Below, piece after piece: positions 48,679-58,300 of a DNA stretch of 64,000 bases. A program made the position numbers and the translations under genes. The DNA comes from Streptomyces varsoviensis. GTDB taxonomy: Bacteria > Actinomycetota > Actinomycetes > Streptomycetales > Streptomycetaceae. The notes under the pieces are model-generated. The model worked only from the letters and a program-made list of their open reading frames with translations. It was not told the origin of the DNA and ran no database searches. Each line of letters begins with the position of its first letter. The first letter of the stretch is position 1. Location: the NCBI RefSeq assembly GCF_000718635.1, contig NZ_JOBF01000009.1:124001-188000 (forward strand), written 5' to 3'.

Positions 48679-49574
48679 CCGCCGCAGCCGTCGAGGCGAC
48701 GCAGCCGGAAGCCGCCGTCGCCACCCCCAGCCTCGCCCGCCGCACGCTGAGCGTGTTCGCCCGCAACAAGCTCGCGCTGCTCGGCGCCGTGCTGCTCGTC
48801 GGACTCATCGCGTTCTGCTTCCTCGGGCCGCTGATCCACCACACCGACCAGGTGCACACCGACCTGAGCCAGGCCAACCTGGCCCCCGGCAGCGCCGGCC
48901 ACCCCCTGGGCACCACCGACCTCGGCTACGACATGCTCGGCCGGCTGATGTACGGCGGCCAGACCTCCCTGGAGGTCGGCCTCGCCGCCGGCCTGCTCGC
49001 CACCCTCTTCGGCACCGTCTACGGGGCCGTCGCCGGATACTTCGGCGGCTGGGTCGACGCCGCGATGATGCGCATCACCGACGCCGCCCTCGCCATCCCC
49101 GCGCTCTTCCTGCTCGTGGTCGTCGCCGCGATCATCACGCCCAGCAAGCCCGTCCTCATCCTGATCATCGCCTCGGTGGCCTGGCTCTCCCCGGCCCGCC
49201 TCATCCGCGGCGAGGCCCTCGCCCTGCGCAGCCGCGACTACATCCACGCCATGCGGCTGATGGGCGGCGGCGGCAGCCGGGCCGTCTTCCAGCACATCGT
49301 CCCGAACGCCATCGGCACGGTCATCGTCAACGCCACCTTCCAGATCGCCGACGCCATCCTCTACGTCGCCTACCTCTCCTTCCTCGGCCTGTCGATCCCG
49401 CCGCCCGCCGCCGACTGGGGCTCCATGCTCTCCTCCGGCATCACCTACACGCAGGTCGGCTACTGGTGGCTGATCTTCCCGCCCGGCATCGCGATCGTCC
49501 TCGTCGTCGCCGCCTTCAACTTCATCGGCGACGGCCTGCGCGACGCCTTCGACGTGCGGCTCCAGAAGAACTGA
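48675..49574 (+). CDS. Peptide ABC transporter permease (DppC type)
   Basis: A 299-residue permease. The N-terminal soluble part and first helix ('FARNKLALLGAVLLVGLIAF') are typical of DppC, followed by 'HPLGTTDLGYDMLGRLMYGGQTSLEVG'. The contact loop is 'RSRDYIHAMRLMGGGGSRAVFQHIVPNAIG'. Start GTG 48675 inside the previous stop. Pairs with the DppB-type subunit. Confidence 0.95.
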   Translation: MTAAAVEATQPEAAVATPSLARRTLSVFARNKLALLGAVLLVGLIAFCFLGPLIHHTDQVHTDLSQANLAPGSAGHPLGTTDLGYDMLGRLMYGGQTSLEVGLAAGLLATLFGTVYGAVAGYFGGWVDAAMMRITDAALAIPALFLLVVVAAIITPSKPVLILIIASVAWLSPARLIRGEALALRSRDYIHAMRLMGGGGSRAVFQHIVPNAIGTVIVNATFQIADAILYVAYLSFLGLSIPPPAADWGSMLSSGITYTQVGYWWLIFPPGIAIVLVVAAFNFIGDGLRDAFDVRLQKN

Positions 49575-49584
49575 GGCAACCACC

Positions 49585-51639
49585 ATGACCGACAAGCTCC
49601 TGACCATCGAAGACCTGCACGTCGAGATCGCCTCCCGCGCCCGCACCGTGCACGCCCTCGACGGCGTCGACCTCGACCTCGCGCCGGGCGAAGCCCTCGG
49701 CATCGTCGGGGAGTCCGGCTGCGGCAAGACCATGACCGCCCTGTCCGTGCTCGGGCTCCTCCCCAACGGGGGGCGCATCACCGGCGGGCGCGTCCTCTTC
49801 GACGGCACCGACCTGGCCGCCGCCGCCCAGCCCGTCCTGCGCGACGTACGCGGCAACACCATCGGCATGGTCTTCCAGGACCCGCTCACCTCCCTCAACC
49901 CCACCATGACCATCGGCGCCCAGGTCGCCGAGCCGCTGGTGCTGCACACCGGCGCCACCAAGGCCGAGGCGTGGCGGAAGGCGGAGGAGACCCTGCGGTT
50001 GGTCGGCATGCCGCAGCCCGGCGAGCGGATGAAGAACTACCCGCACCAGCTCAGTGGCGGCATGCGGCAGCGCGTCGCCATCGCCATGGCCCTGGTCTGC
50101 GAACCCAAGCTGCTCATCGCCGACGAGCCCACCACCGCCCTGGACGTCACCACCCAGCACCAGATCCTCGAACTCATCGACGAGCTGCGCGACCGCCTCG
50201 GCATGGCGATGATCCTGGTCACCCATGACCTCGGCGTGATCGCCAAGCGCGTCGACAAGGTCGCCGTCATGTACGCGGGCAAGGTCGCCGAACGGGCGGG
50301 CGTACGCCCCCTCTTCGCGGCTCCTCGGCACCGCTACACCCAGGCGCTCTTCGCCGCCCTGCCCGAGCGCGCCGCCGACGAGTCGCAGCCGCTCGCCACC
50401 ATCCCGGGCCTCCCGCCGTCCCTGGTCGTACGGCCCACCGGGTGCCGCTTCGCGCCGCGCTGCGCCTTCGCCACGGACGAGTGCCGGGCGGCGGAGCCGG
50501 AGCTCACGGACGCCCTCGACCCGGGGGAGGGCGGCGGGGAGCACGCCTTCGCCTGCTTCCACCCCGTCGACCCGGAGACCGACCCCGTCGCCGAGGTCGT
50601 GCCGCCGGCGCCCGAGGCCGCGCCCGTACGCACCGACGAGTCGCTGCTCACGCTGCGCGAGGTCGCCAAGGAGTACCCGCTGAACAGCGGGCCGTTCGCG
50701 CGTCGCAAGGGCGCCGCCGCCGTCAGCGCGGTGGCCGGGGTCTCGCTGACCGTCAAGCGCGGCGAGACGTTCGGCATCGTCGGCGAGTCCGGCTGCGGCA
50801 AGTCCACCCTCGGCCGGATGGTCGTCGGCCTGGAGGCGCCCACCGGCGGCGAGATCCGCTTCGAGGGCCAGGACATCACCGCCCTCGGCCGCAAGGAACT
50901 GCGCGCGCACCGCAGGGAGGTGCAGCTCATGTTCCAGGACTCGTACGCCTCCATGGACCCGCGCTCGCGCGTCGGCGCCATCCTGCGCGAACCGCTCGTC
51001 ATCCAGGGCATCGGCGACCGGGCCGCCCAGGACGCGCGCATCGCCGAACTCCTCGACGAGGTCGGGCTGCCGCGCGGGGCCGTGGACCGCTACCCGCACG
51101 AGTTCTCCGGCGGCCAGCGCCAGCGCCTCGGCCTCGCACGGGCGCTGGCGCTGAGCCCCGCCCTCGTCGTCGCCGACGAACCCGTCTCCGCCCTCGACGT
51201 GTCCGTGCAGGCGCAGATCCTCAACCTGATGCGCGACCTGCAACGCGACAAGGGCCTGACCTACCTGTTCATCTCCCACGACCTCGCCGTGGTGCGGTAC
51301 CTGGCCGACACGGTCGGCGTGATGTACCTCGGCAAGCTCGTGGAGACCGGCCCCGCCGAGGCGGTCTTCGGCACCCCGCTGCACCCCTATACGCGCGGGC
51401 TGCTCGACACGGTCAACGAGCCCGACCCGACGGCCGAGCCCACCGGCACCCCGCTCGGCGGCGAGACTCCCTCGGCCGCCGCGCCGCCCTCCGGCTGCCG
51501 CTTCCGCACCCGCTGCCCCATCGCCCAGGACATCTGCGCCACCACGGAACCCCCGCCCGCGGAACCGACGGCGGCGGGCCACCGGGTGGCCTGCCACTTC
51601 CCGCTGGTGCCGGCGGGGCCCGGCGCTGCCGGGGCGTAG
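49585..51639 (+). CDS. Fused dual ATP-binding protein of peptide ABC transporter (DppD-DppF fusion)
   Basis: A 684-residue protein with two complete ATPase domains. First half: Walker A GESGCGKT, signature 'LSGGMRQR', Walker B '[12 protein letters not shown]'. Second half (from about 350): GESGCGKST, 'FSGGQRQR', '[12 protein letters not shown]'. Each half keeps the oligopeptide cysteine extension ('PTGCRFAPRCAF' and '[10 protein letters not shown]'). The upstream Dpp system of this window encodes the two halves as separate genes, so the fusion here fixes a 1:1 ratio. Last gene of the operon. Confidence 0.95.
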   Translation: MTDKLLTIEDLHVEIASRARTVHALDGVDLDLAPGEALGIVGESGCGKTMTALSVLGLLPNGGRITGGRVLFDGTDLAAAAQPVLRDVRGNTIGMVFQDPLTSLNPTMTIGAQVAEPLVLHTGATKAEAWRKAEETLRLVGMPQPGERMKNYPHQLSGGMRQRVAIAMALVCEPKLLIADEPTTALDVTTQHQILELIDELRDRLGMAMILVTHDLGVIAKRVDKVAVMYAGKVAERAGVRPLFAAPRHRYTQALFAALPERAADESQPLATIPGLPPSLVVRPTGCRFAPRCAFATDECRAAEPELTDALDPGEGGGEHAFACFHPVDPETDPVAEVVPPAPEAAPVRTDESLLTLREVAKEYPLNSGPFARRKGAAAVSAVAGVSLTVKRGETFGIVGESGCGKSTLGRMVVGLEAPTGGEIRFEGQDITALGRKELRAHRREVQLMFQDSYASMDPRSRVGAILREPLVIQGIGDRAAQDARIAELLDEVGLPRGAVDRYPHEFSGGQRQRLGLARALALSPALVVADEPVSALDVSVQAQILNLMRDLQRDKGLTYLFISHDLAVVRYLADTVGVMYLGKLVETGPAEAVFGTPLHPYTRGLLDTVNEPDPTAEPTGTPLGGETPSAAAPPSGCRFRTRCPIAQDICATTEPPPAEPTAAGHRVACHFPLVPAGPGAAGA

Positions 51640-51644
51640 GAAGT

Positions 51645-51701
51645 CCGGCGGGGCGTGGGACGTCCGGCGGGGCGTAGGAAGCCCGGCGGGGCGTGGGAAG
51701 T
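51645..51701. repeat. 19-bp tandem repeat, 3 copies
   Basis: CCGGCGGGGCGTGGGAAGT-type units begin at 51645, 51664 and 51683 with small changes, right after the fused ATPase gene; a shorter related copy overlaps its stop. Confidence 0.85.
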
Positions 51702-51734
51702 AAGGGGCGACCTCCCATGGAGGCCACCCCTTAC
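51700..51734 (+). terminator. Terminator hairpin of the peptide transporter operon
   Basis: GTAAGGGG (51700-51707) pairs with CCCCTTAC (51727-51734), and an inner CCTCC/GGAGG stem closes on a three-base CAT loop, with a 3+3 internal loop between. Confidence 0.8.
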
Positions 51735-51924
51735 TCGTACGGCCGCTGTTCGCACGTTCCGCGCACCTCGGCACTGCCGCCCGGAGGGCTGGCGTCCAGT
51801 TCCGGCCGTTCGTCACCGCCGCGTCGTCGTGCGGTCTTCCCCCGTCCACCTGCCGTCGCTACGTTCCCCCCGAGTCTCCAATGGCACAGCACCGGACCAT
51901 TGGCCATCGACTGGGAGGTCGAGC

Positions 51925-54072
51925 TTGTCTTCCGAGATAACGCGTAGACGCGCACTGACACTCGGCGCGGGCGCCGCCGCCGTGGGGGCGGCGGGGTCCC
52001 TACTGCCGCCGTCGCTCCAGCAGGCGCTGGCGGCCGAGCCGGCGGCGCTGGGGGCCGGGCCGGAAGCGCTGGCGGCCGGGCGGGGCGGCCGGCGCGGCGG
52101 GCTGGGCGACATCCGGCATGTGGTCGTGCTGATGCAGGAGAATCGTTCCTTCGATCACTACTTCGGCGCGCTCCGGGGCGTACGCGGCTACGCCGACCGC
52201 AACGCCATCAAGCTCCCGAACGGCCGCAGCGTCTTCGAGCAGCCCGGACGGCTCGGCAACGGCACCGTCCTGCCCTTCGCCGTCCGCGACGCCGCCGCCG
52301 CGCAGAAGAAGGACCTCCAGTACATCGGGGCGCTCGACCACAGTTGGGACGGCGGCGGCAAGGCGTGGCGCGGCGGCTGGATGGACGGCTGGGTCACCGC
52401 CAAGACCGCCGCCACCATGGCCCACTACGACCGCGCCGACGTGCCGCTGCACTACGAACTCGCCGACACCTTCACGGTCTGCGACGCCTACCACTCCGCC
52501 ATCCACTCGTCCACCAGCCCCAACCGCAACCACCTGGTCAGCGGCTGGACCGGCTTCGAGCCGGGCGGCGGCGGGCGGGCCGTCGGCAACGACGCGTACA
52601 ACGAGGACACCCACCCCGGCTACACGTGGACCACCTACGCCGAGCGGCTCCAGCGGGCCGGCCACAGTTGGCAGGTCTACCAGGAGTGGGACAACTTCAC
52701 CGACAACAACCTGGAGTTCTACGCGAGCTTCAAGGCGATCGCCCGCAAGGCCCTCGCCAAGGTCGACGGCGTGCACAACATGACCGCCTACTACGGCAAG
52801 CTGGCCGCCGCCGACACCGCCGGACGGGCGAAGCTGGAGCAACTGCTCGCCGAGGGCGTGGCCGCCCTGACCGCCGACGAACGCAGCCTCTACCGGCGCG
52901 CCCTGCACCGCGGCGAACCCGGCTCCACCGCCACCGCCTTCGCCGCCGACGTCGCCTCCGGCAACCTCCCCAAGGTCTCCTACATCGTCCCGTCGGCCGT
53001 CGATTCCGAGCACCCCGGCTCGTCCTCGCCGATCGCCAGCGCCACCATCGTCTACAAGGTCCTCGACGCGCTCGGCAAGAACCCGGACGTCTGGCGGCAC
53101 ACCGCCCTCTTCCTCACGTACGACGAGAACGACGGCTTCTTCGACCACGTGCCGCCGCCCGTGCCGCCGGACGGCACCAAGGACGAGTTCTGGAAGAACC
53201 ACCCCGTGGGCCTCGGCATCCGCGTCCCCATGATCGTCATCTCGCCCTGGACGGTGGGCGGCTACGCCTGCTCCCAGGTGTTCGACCACACCTCCATCAC
53301 CCGCTTCCTGGAGCGCTGGCTGGGCGTGCGCGAACCCAACATCAGCGCGTGGCGGCGCACCGTGTGCGGCGACCTGACCAGCGCCTTCGACTTCTCGCGC
53401 GGCCGGCCCCGACCGGCCGTCGACCGCCCCGGCCCGATCCCCCCGTTCACCGGCCGCTGGAACCCCAAGCCGCCGGCCGACCAGAGGATGCCGCGCCAGG
53501 AGGAGGGCGTCCGGCCCGCCCGGCCGCTGCCCTACCAGCCCGACGCCCACGGCGCGTACGACCGCGCGGCGGGCACGTTCCGCCTCGCGCTGCGCAACAC
53601 GGGTGCGGCGAGCGCGCACTTCGCGCTCTACCCGTACGCGGGCGAGTACGCGACCCCGCGCCACCGCGACGTGCTGGGGACGGACACCTGGGACGTACCG
53701 GTCGCCAAGGGCGCGTACGACTTCACCCTCACCGGCCCCAACGGCTTCCGCCGCGAATTCGCCGGAACCGACCGCGGCGCCGCCGCCGGACTGCACCTGC
53801 GCACCACCGTCGACACCCGGCGGCGCGAACTGCACCTGACCCTGGACAACCGGGGCAGCGCGCCGCTGACGCTCACGCTGAGCGTCGACGCGTACGGCTA
53901 CGCCGGCCCCCGGACCGTCACCCTCGCACCCGGCCGCAGCCGCACCCTGCCCTACTCGGCGGCGCGGGCGCACGGCTGGTACGACCTGCGGCTGACCGTC
54001 AAGGAGGACGCGACGTTCCGGCGGCGGCTGATGGGCCACATCGAGAACGGGAAGGAATCGGTCACGGGCTGA
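51925..54072 (+). CDS. Tat-exported phosphocholine-type phospholipase C
   Basis: A ~715-residue secreted phosphoesterase. The N-terminus 'MSSEITRRRALTLGAGAAAVG' is a twin-arginine signal. Catalytic-core signatures of the phosphoesterase family (phospholipase C/acid phosphatase AcpA type) are 'VVVLMQENRSFDHYFGAL', 'SSTSPNRNHLVSGW' and 'TYDENDGFFDHV'. Two C-terminal DUF756-like beta domains occupy about 510-710. The start is a TTG with GGGAGG six bases upstream; no in-frame ATG or GTG fits the signal peptide. Probably induced by phosphate limitation, though no PHO box was identified. Confidence 0.93.
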   Translation: MSSEITRRRALTLGAGAAAVGAAGSLLPPSLQQALAAEPAALGAGPEALAAGRGGRRGGLGDIRHVVVLMQENRSFDHYFGALRGVRGYADRNAIKLPNGRSVFEQPGRLGNGTVLPFAVRDAAAAQKKDLQYIGALDHSWDGGGKAWRGGWMDGWVTAKTAATMAHYDRADVPLHYELADTFTVCDAYHSAIHSSTSPNRNHLVSGWTGFEPGGGGRAVGNDAYNEDTHPGYTWTTYAERLQRAGHSWQVYQEWDNFTDNNLEFYASFKAIARKALAKVDGVHNMTAYYGKLAAADTAGRAKLEQLLAEGVAALTADERSLYRRALHRGEPGSTATAFAADVASGNLPKVSYIVPSAVDSEHPGSSSPIASATIVYKVLDALGKNPDVWRHTALFLTYDENDGFFDHVPPPVPPDGTKDEFWKNHPVGLGIRVPMIVISPWTVGGYACSQVFDHTSITRFLERWLGVREPNISAWRRTVCGDLTSAFDFSRGRPRPAVDRPGPIPPFTGRWNPKPPADQRMPRQEEGVRPARPLPYQPDAHGAYDRAAGTFRLALRNTGAASAHFALYPYAGEYATPRHRDVLGTDTWDVPVAKGAYDFTLTGPNGFRREFAGTDRGAAAGLHLRTTVDTRRRELHLTLDNRGSAPLTLTLSVDAYGYAGPRTVTLAPGRSRTLPYSAARAHGWYDLRLTVKEDATFRRRLMGHIENGKESVTG

Positions 54073-54130
54073 GCCCCGTCTCCGGCGACGCTCAGACGGC
54101 TCTCAGAAAGTACCCCTACGGTGTGCGGCC

Positions 54131-54838
54131 ATGGACACCGACAGCACCAAGACCAAGACAGCCAAGACCGACGCCGAGGCGGAGGGCCCGGCCGATGAGA
54201 CGCCCCTGGTCTCGAAGGAGGATGCCGCGAAGAAGGAGGGTGCTGCCGGGGGAAGCGTCTCCGAGGTCACCGAGACGGCCTTCGACGCCGACCGGGACTC
54301 CGAGACCGGCGGTTCCGCCGAGGAGCGGGACGGGTCCGGCGAGGAGCGGGACGGGTCCGGCGAGGCGGACGCTCGGGAGGACGCTCGCGAGGACGAGGAG
54401 ACACCCGAGGAGACCGCCGTACGGCCGGCCCCCTCCGGCGTGGTCGCCGGGGCCGCGGCCGTCGTCTCCGCGGCCCTCGGCTTCGCCTCCCTGAGCGGCA
54501 CCTGGCTCGGCACCCTGCTCGCCGAACGCAAGACCCTCACCGGGCAGATCAAGGTCCAGTCGGGCGGCTCGGCCGACCAGATCGGCATGGTCTACGGCGC
54601 CCCCTGGCACACCACCGCCCTCGTCAACGGCGTCTTCGCGCTCATCGCCGTGATCATCGCCGCCGCCACCCTCGCCTCCCGCCCCCGCACCTCCCCGGCC
54701 GGCCCACTGGCCCTCTGGATCCGGGCCGTCGCCTGGGGCGGAGTGGCGCTCGGCGTCATCGGCGTACTGATCTCGGCGGGCATGTACTTCGACCTCTTCG
54801 GCGCCCTCCCGAAGCTCCCCGCCACCGGCGGCCGCTGA
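54131..54838 (+). CDS. Membrane protein with long acidic N-terminus
   Basis: A 235-residue protein. The first ~95 residues are highly charged and disordered-looking (Glu/Asp/Lys/Ala rich), including a 21-bp perfect tandem duplication that encodes 'EERDGSG' twice. Then come about four membrane segments ('GVVAGAAAVVSAALGFASL', 'NGVFALIAVIIAAATLA', 'RAVAWGGVALGVIGVLISA'). No known domain was recognised. A real gene by codon use, but function unknown. Confidence 0.8.
   Translation: MDTDSTKTKTAKTDAEAEGPADETPLVSKEDAAKKEGAAGGSVSEVTETAFDADRDSETGGSAEERDGSGEERDGSGEADAREDAREDEETPEETAVRPAPSGVVAGAAAVVSAALGFASLSGTWLGTLLAERKTLTGQIKVQSGGSADQIGMVYGAPWHTTALVNGVFALIAVIIAAATLASRPRTSPAGPLALWIRAVAWGGVALGVIGVLISAGMYFDLFGALPKLPATGGR
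54320..54361. repeat. 21-bp perfect tandem duplication inside membrane protein gene
   Basis: GAGGAGCGGGACGGGTCCGG plus C occurs at 54320-54340 and again at 54341-54361, in frame, in the acidic N-terminal domain. Confidence 0.9.
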
Positions 54839-54867
54839 CCCCGTGCGCCCCGGCCCTTCATGAGGGG

Positions 54868-54899
54868 GAGGCCCCGAGGCCCCGAGGCCCCGAGGCCCC
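54868..54899. repeat. 8-bp tandem array (GAGGCCCC), 4 copies
   Basis: Four exact GAGGCCCC units are followed by GAAAAGGGGG; the last CCCC can pair with the GGGG to form a small hairpin after the membrane protein gene. Further AAGGCC-type segments continue to about 54960. Confidence 0.8.
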
Positions 54900-55056
54900 G
54901 AAAAGGGGGTCTTCTAAGGCCACTTCGGCTCTTCCAAGGCCCCTCGGCTAAGGCCCCCTCGGCGCCGGAGATGCGGCACTTTCCCGATGCGCCGGGCCTC
55001 CCTGGGGGACGAGGCTTCTCGTACCGCGAGAAACCGTCCCACCAGGGAGACGCACG

Positions 55057-55314
55057 ATGTTCCACTACGAACTGCACGAGCGCCGCGCCGCCGAACTCCG
55101 CCACGAGGCCGCCCGGCAGCGCCTCCTCAAGGAGGCCCGCCGGTTGCGTGCCGCCGTCCGCCGCGCCGCCCGGCCCGACGCGGGCCGCGGGCGCGACGGC
55201 GGCCGGGCGAGGCGGGTGAGGCGGACGGGACGGACGCGGCGGACGAGGTGGGTGAGCCTGAGCCGTACGGTCCGAGGGCCCGGCGGCGCCCGCGTGCGCC
55301 GGGCGACCGCGTGA
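55057..55314 (+). CDS. Small Arg-rich hypothetical protein, 85 aa
   Basis: An 85-residue, strongly basic protein. Residues 1-38 form a charged helix ('YELHERRAAELRHEAARQRLLKEARRLRAAVRR') like that of small conserved streptomycete proteins of unknown function. The C-terminal half is Arg/Gly-rich and probably disordered, able to contact nucleic acid. AGGGAG precedes the ATG. It ends 24 bases before the LuxR-type gene. Confidence 0.65.
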   Translation: MFHYELHERRAAELRHEAARQRLLKEARRLRAAVRRAARPDAGRGRDGGRARRVRRTGRTRRTRWVSLSRTVRGPGGARVRRATA

Positions 55315-55338
55315 GCGCCGGGCGTTCGGCCGGCCGGG

Positions 55339-58300
55339 ATGTCAGTGGGCTGTGCGATGCTCGGCGATGTGCGGACCACCTCTGTCAGCCCGGTGTTCGT
55401 CGGCCGCGCCGCGGAACTCGCGGCGCTCGCCGACGCGCTCGACCGCGCCGCCGCGGGCGAGCCGCAGGCGCTGCTCGTCGGCGGTGAGGCAGGCGTCGGG
55501 AAGACCCGCCTCATCGAGGAGTTCCTGGCCGCCGCCCGCGCGGCCGACGCCGTCACCGCGGTCGGCGGCTGCGTGGAGCTCGGCGCCGACGGCCTGCCGT
55601 TCGCCCCCGTCTCCACCGCCCTGCGCGCCCTGCGCCGACAGCTCGGGGACGCCCTCGCCGAGGCCGCCGCGGGCCAGGAGGGCGAACTGGCCCGGCTGCT
55701 GCCCGAGCTGGGCGAGACCTCCCCCGAGTCGCGCGGCGAGGACGGCCGCGCCCGGCTCTTCGAGCTGACCGCCCGGCTGCTGGAGCGGCTCGCCGCCGAC
55801 CGCACCCTCGTCGTCGCCCTCGAAGACCTGCACTGGGCCGACCGCTCCACCCGCGAACTGCTCGGCTACCTCCTCCGCTCCCTCGCCCACGCCCGCCTCG
55901 TCATCGTCGCCACCTACCGCTCCGACGACCTCCACCGCCGCCACCCGCTGCGGCCCTTCCTCGCCGAGCTGGACCGGATGCGCACGGTCCGCCGCGTCGA
56001 GCTGCCGCGCTTCACCCGCGCCGAGGTGGGCGACCAGCTCACCGGGATCACGGGGCGCCGGCCCGGCCGCCCGCTGCTCGACCGCGTCTTCGAGCGCTCC
56101 GACGGCAACGCCTTCTTCGTGGAGGAGCTGGCCCGCTCCCTCGCCGACGAGGACGGCCCCGGCCCCGGCGGACCGCGCGGCGAATCACTCAGCGAATCAC
56201 TGCGCGAGCTGCTGCTCGTCCGCGTCGAAGCGCTGCCGGGGGACGCCCAGGCCGTGGTGCGCGCCGCCGCCGAGGGCGGCTCCGCCGTCGAGTACGACCT
56301 GCTCCGCGCGGTCGCCGGCCTCGACGAGGACGCCCTCATCGAGGCCCTGCGGGCCGCCGTCGGCGCCGGCATCCTGCTCCCCACCCCCGACGGCGACGGC
56401 TACCGCTTCCGGCACTCCCTGGTCCGCGAGGCCGTCGGCGACGACCTGCTGCCCGGCGAGCGCTCCCGCCTCCACCGGCGCTACGCGCACGCCCTGGAGG
56501 CCGACCCCGCGCTCGTACGGGCGGAGGAGCGCCCCGCCCGCCTCGCCAGCTACTGGTACCACGCGCACGACCCGGCGAAGGCGCTGCCCGCCACCCTCGA
56601 AGCGGCCGTGCACTCCCGGCGCCGCTACGCCTACGCCGAACAACTGCGACTGCTGGACCGGGCGTTGGAGCTGTGGGAGATCGCCCCGGTCGCCGTCCGC
56701 GAGGCCCAGCGGCCCTTCGACCACGCCGACGGCTACCCCGCCCGCCGCGCCGGCGAGCCGCCGCGCCACCTCGACCTGCTGGCCGAGATCGTCGTCGCCG
56801 CCCACCTCTCGGGCGAGCAGGAGCGCGCGCTGACCGTCAGCAAGCAGGCGCTGCGCGACCTGGACGAGGACCGCGCCCCGCTGCGGGCCGCCTGGTTCTG
56901 GAACCAGCGCGCCAAACAGATGGAAGGGCTGGCCCGCGGCGACGGCCGGGCCGAGCTGGACCGGGCCCAGGAACTGGTGCGCGGACTGCCGCCGTCCCCC
57001 GTGCACGCCGAGGTGCTGGCGCTGGCCGCGGCCCTGGCCGCGACCCACACCCCCGGGCCGGAGACCTTCGCCAAGGCGGAGCGCGCCGTCGAGTTCGCCC
57101 GGCTCGTCGGAGCGGAGGGCATCGAGCTGAACGCGCGCCTCACGCTGGGCGGGCTCACGGCCGAGGCCGGGGACGTGACGGGCGGACTCGCCGAGATGCG
57201 CGCGGTCCGCGACCGCGTCGTCGAGCTCGGCCGCGCCGGCGTGCTGAGCCACATCGGCGTCCTGGGGCGCTGCTACACCAACCTGGCCTCCGCGCTGGAG
57301 AGCGTCGGCCGGTCGGCGGAGGCCGTCGAGGCGACGGTCGAGGGCATCGAGGTACTGACCGGCTTCGGCCTGCCCGACGCACAGGCATGGGTGGTCGCGA
57401 ACCAGGCCAACGCACTCTTCTCGCTGGGGCGTTGGGACGAGGCGGAGCGGGCGGCGCTGGAGACCCGCCGGCTCGCCCGGACCGCCAAGCCGCGCGGCAC
57501 CGCCGCCGGCCGGCTCACCAAGATCGCGCTGGCCCGGGGCGACTGGGCGACGGCCGAGCGCGAGCTGGCCACCGCCCGCGAGCACTACGGCCGGCACGAC
57601 CCGCAGCCGCAGCACACCCTCGCCCTCGCGCGCTACACCCTCGAACTCGCCGCCGCGCGCGGCCGGATCGAGGAGGTCCGCGCGGTACTGGACGAGGCGT
57701 CCGAGATCGGGCTCCCGCCCACCGCCGCGCCCTACGTCTGGCCGCTGCTCCTCGCCGCCGCCACCGCCGAGGCCGACGCGCGGGGGCTGCCGCGCGCCGA
57801 CGCGGGCCGGGCGGAGACCCTGCGCCGGATCAGACGGGCGGCGAAGGCGACGGCCCAGCCGGTGCCGCTCTGGCAGGCCCATGCCCTGCTGCTGGAGGCC
57901 GAGGTCCGGCGGGCGGAGGGCATCGGCGACCCCGCGCGCTGGATGGCGGCGGCCGACGCCCTGGAGCCGCTGGAGCGGCCCTACGAGCTGGCGCGGGCCC
58001 GCCACCGGTGGGCGGAGGCGCTGCTCGCCGAGGGCGGCGGCGCGGCCCGGGAACAGGCGGCCGGGCTGCTGGCGCGGGCCCATTTTGTCGCCGCCGCGCT
58101 CGGCGCCCGGCCACTGCGCGAGGATCTGGAGCAGTTGGCCGCCCGCGCCCGGCTGCCGTTGGAGGGGCCGCCGGCCGCGGAGCCCGCCGCCCCGGCGCCT
58201 CCCGCTGGTCCTGTCGATGATCCGGCCGAGTCGTTCGGCCTGACGCCCCGCGAGCGCGATGTCCTGCGGCTCGTCGCGGCGGGCCGCAGCAACCGGCGGA

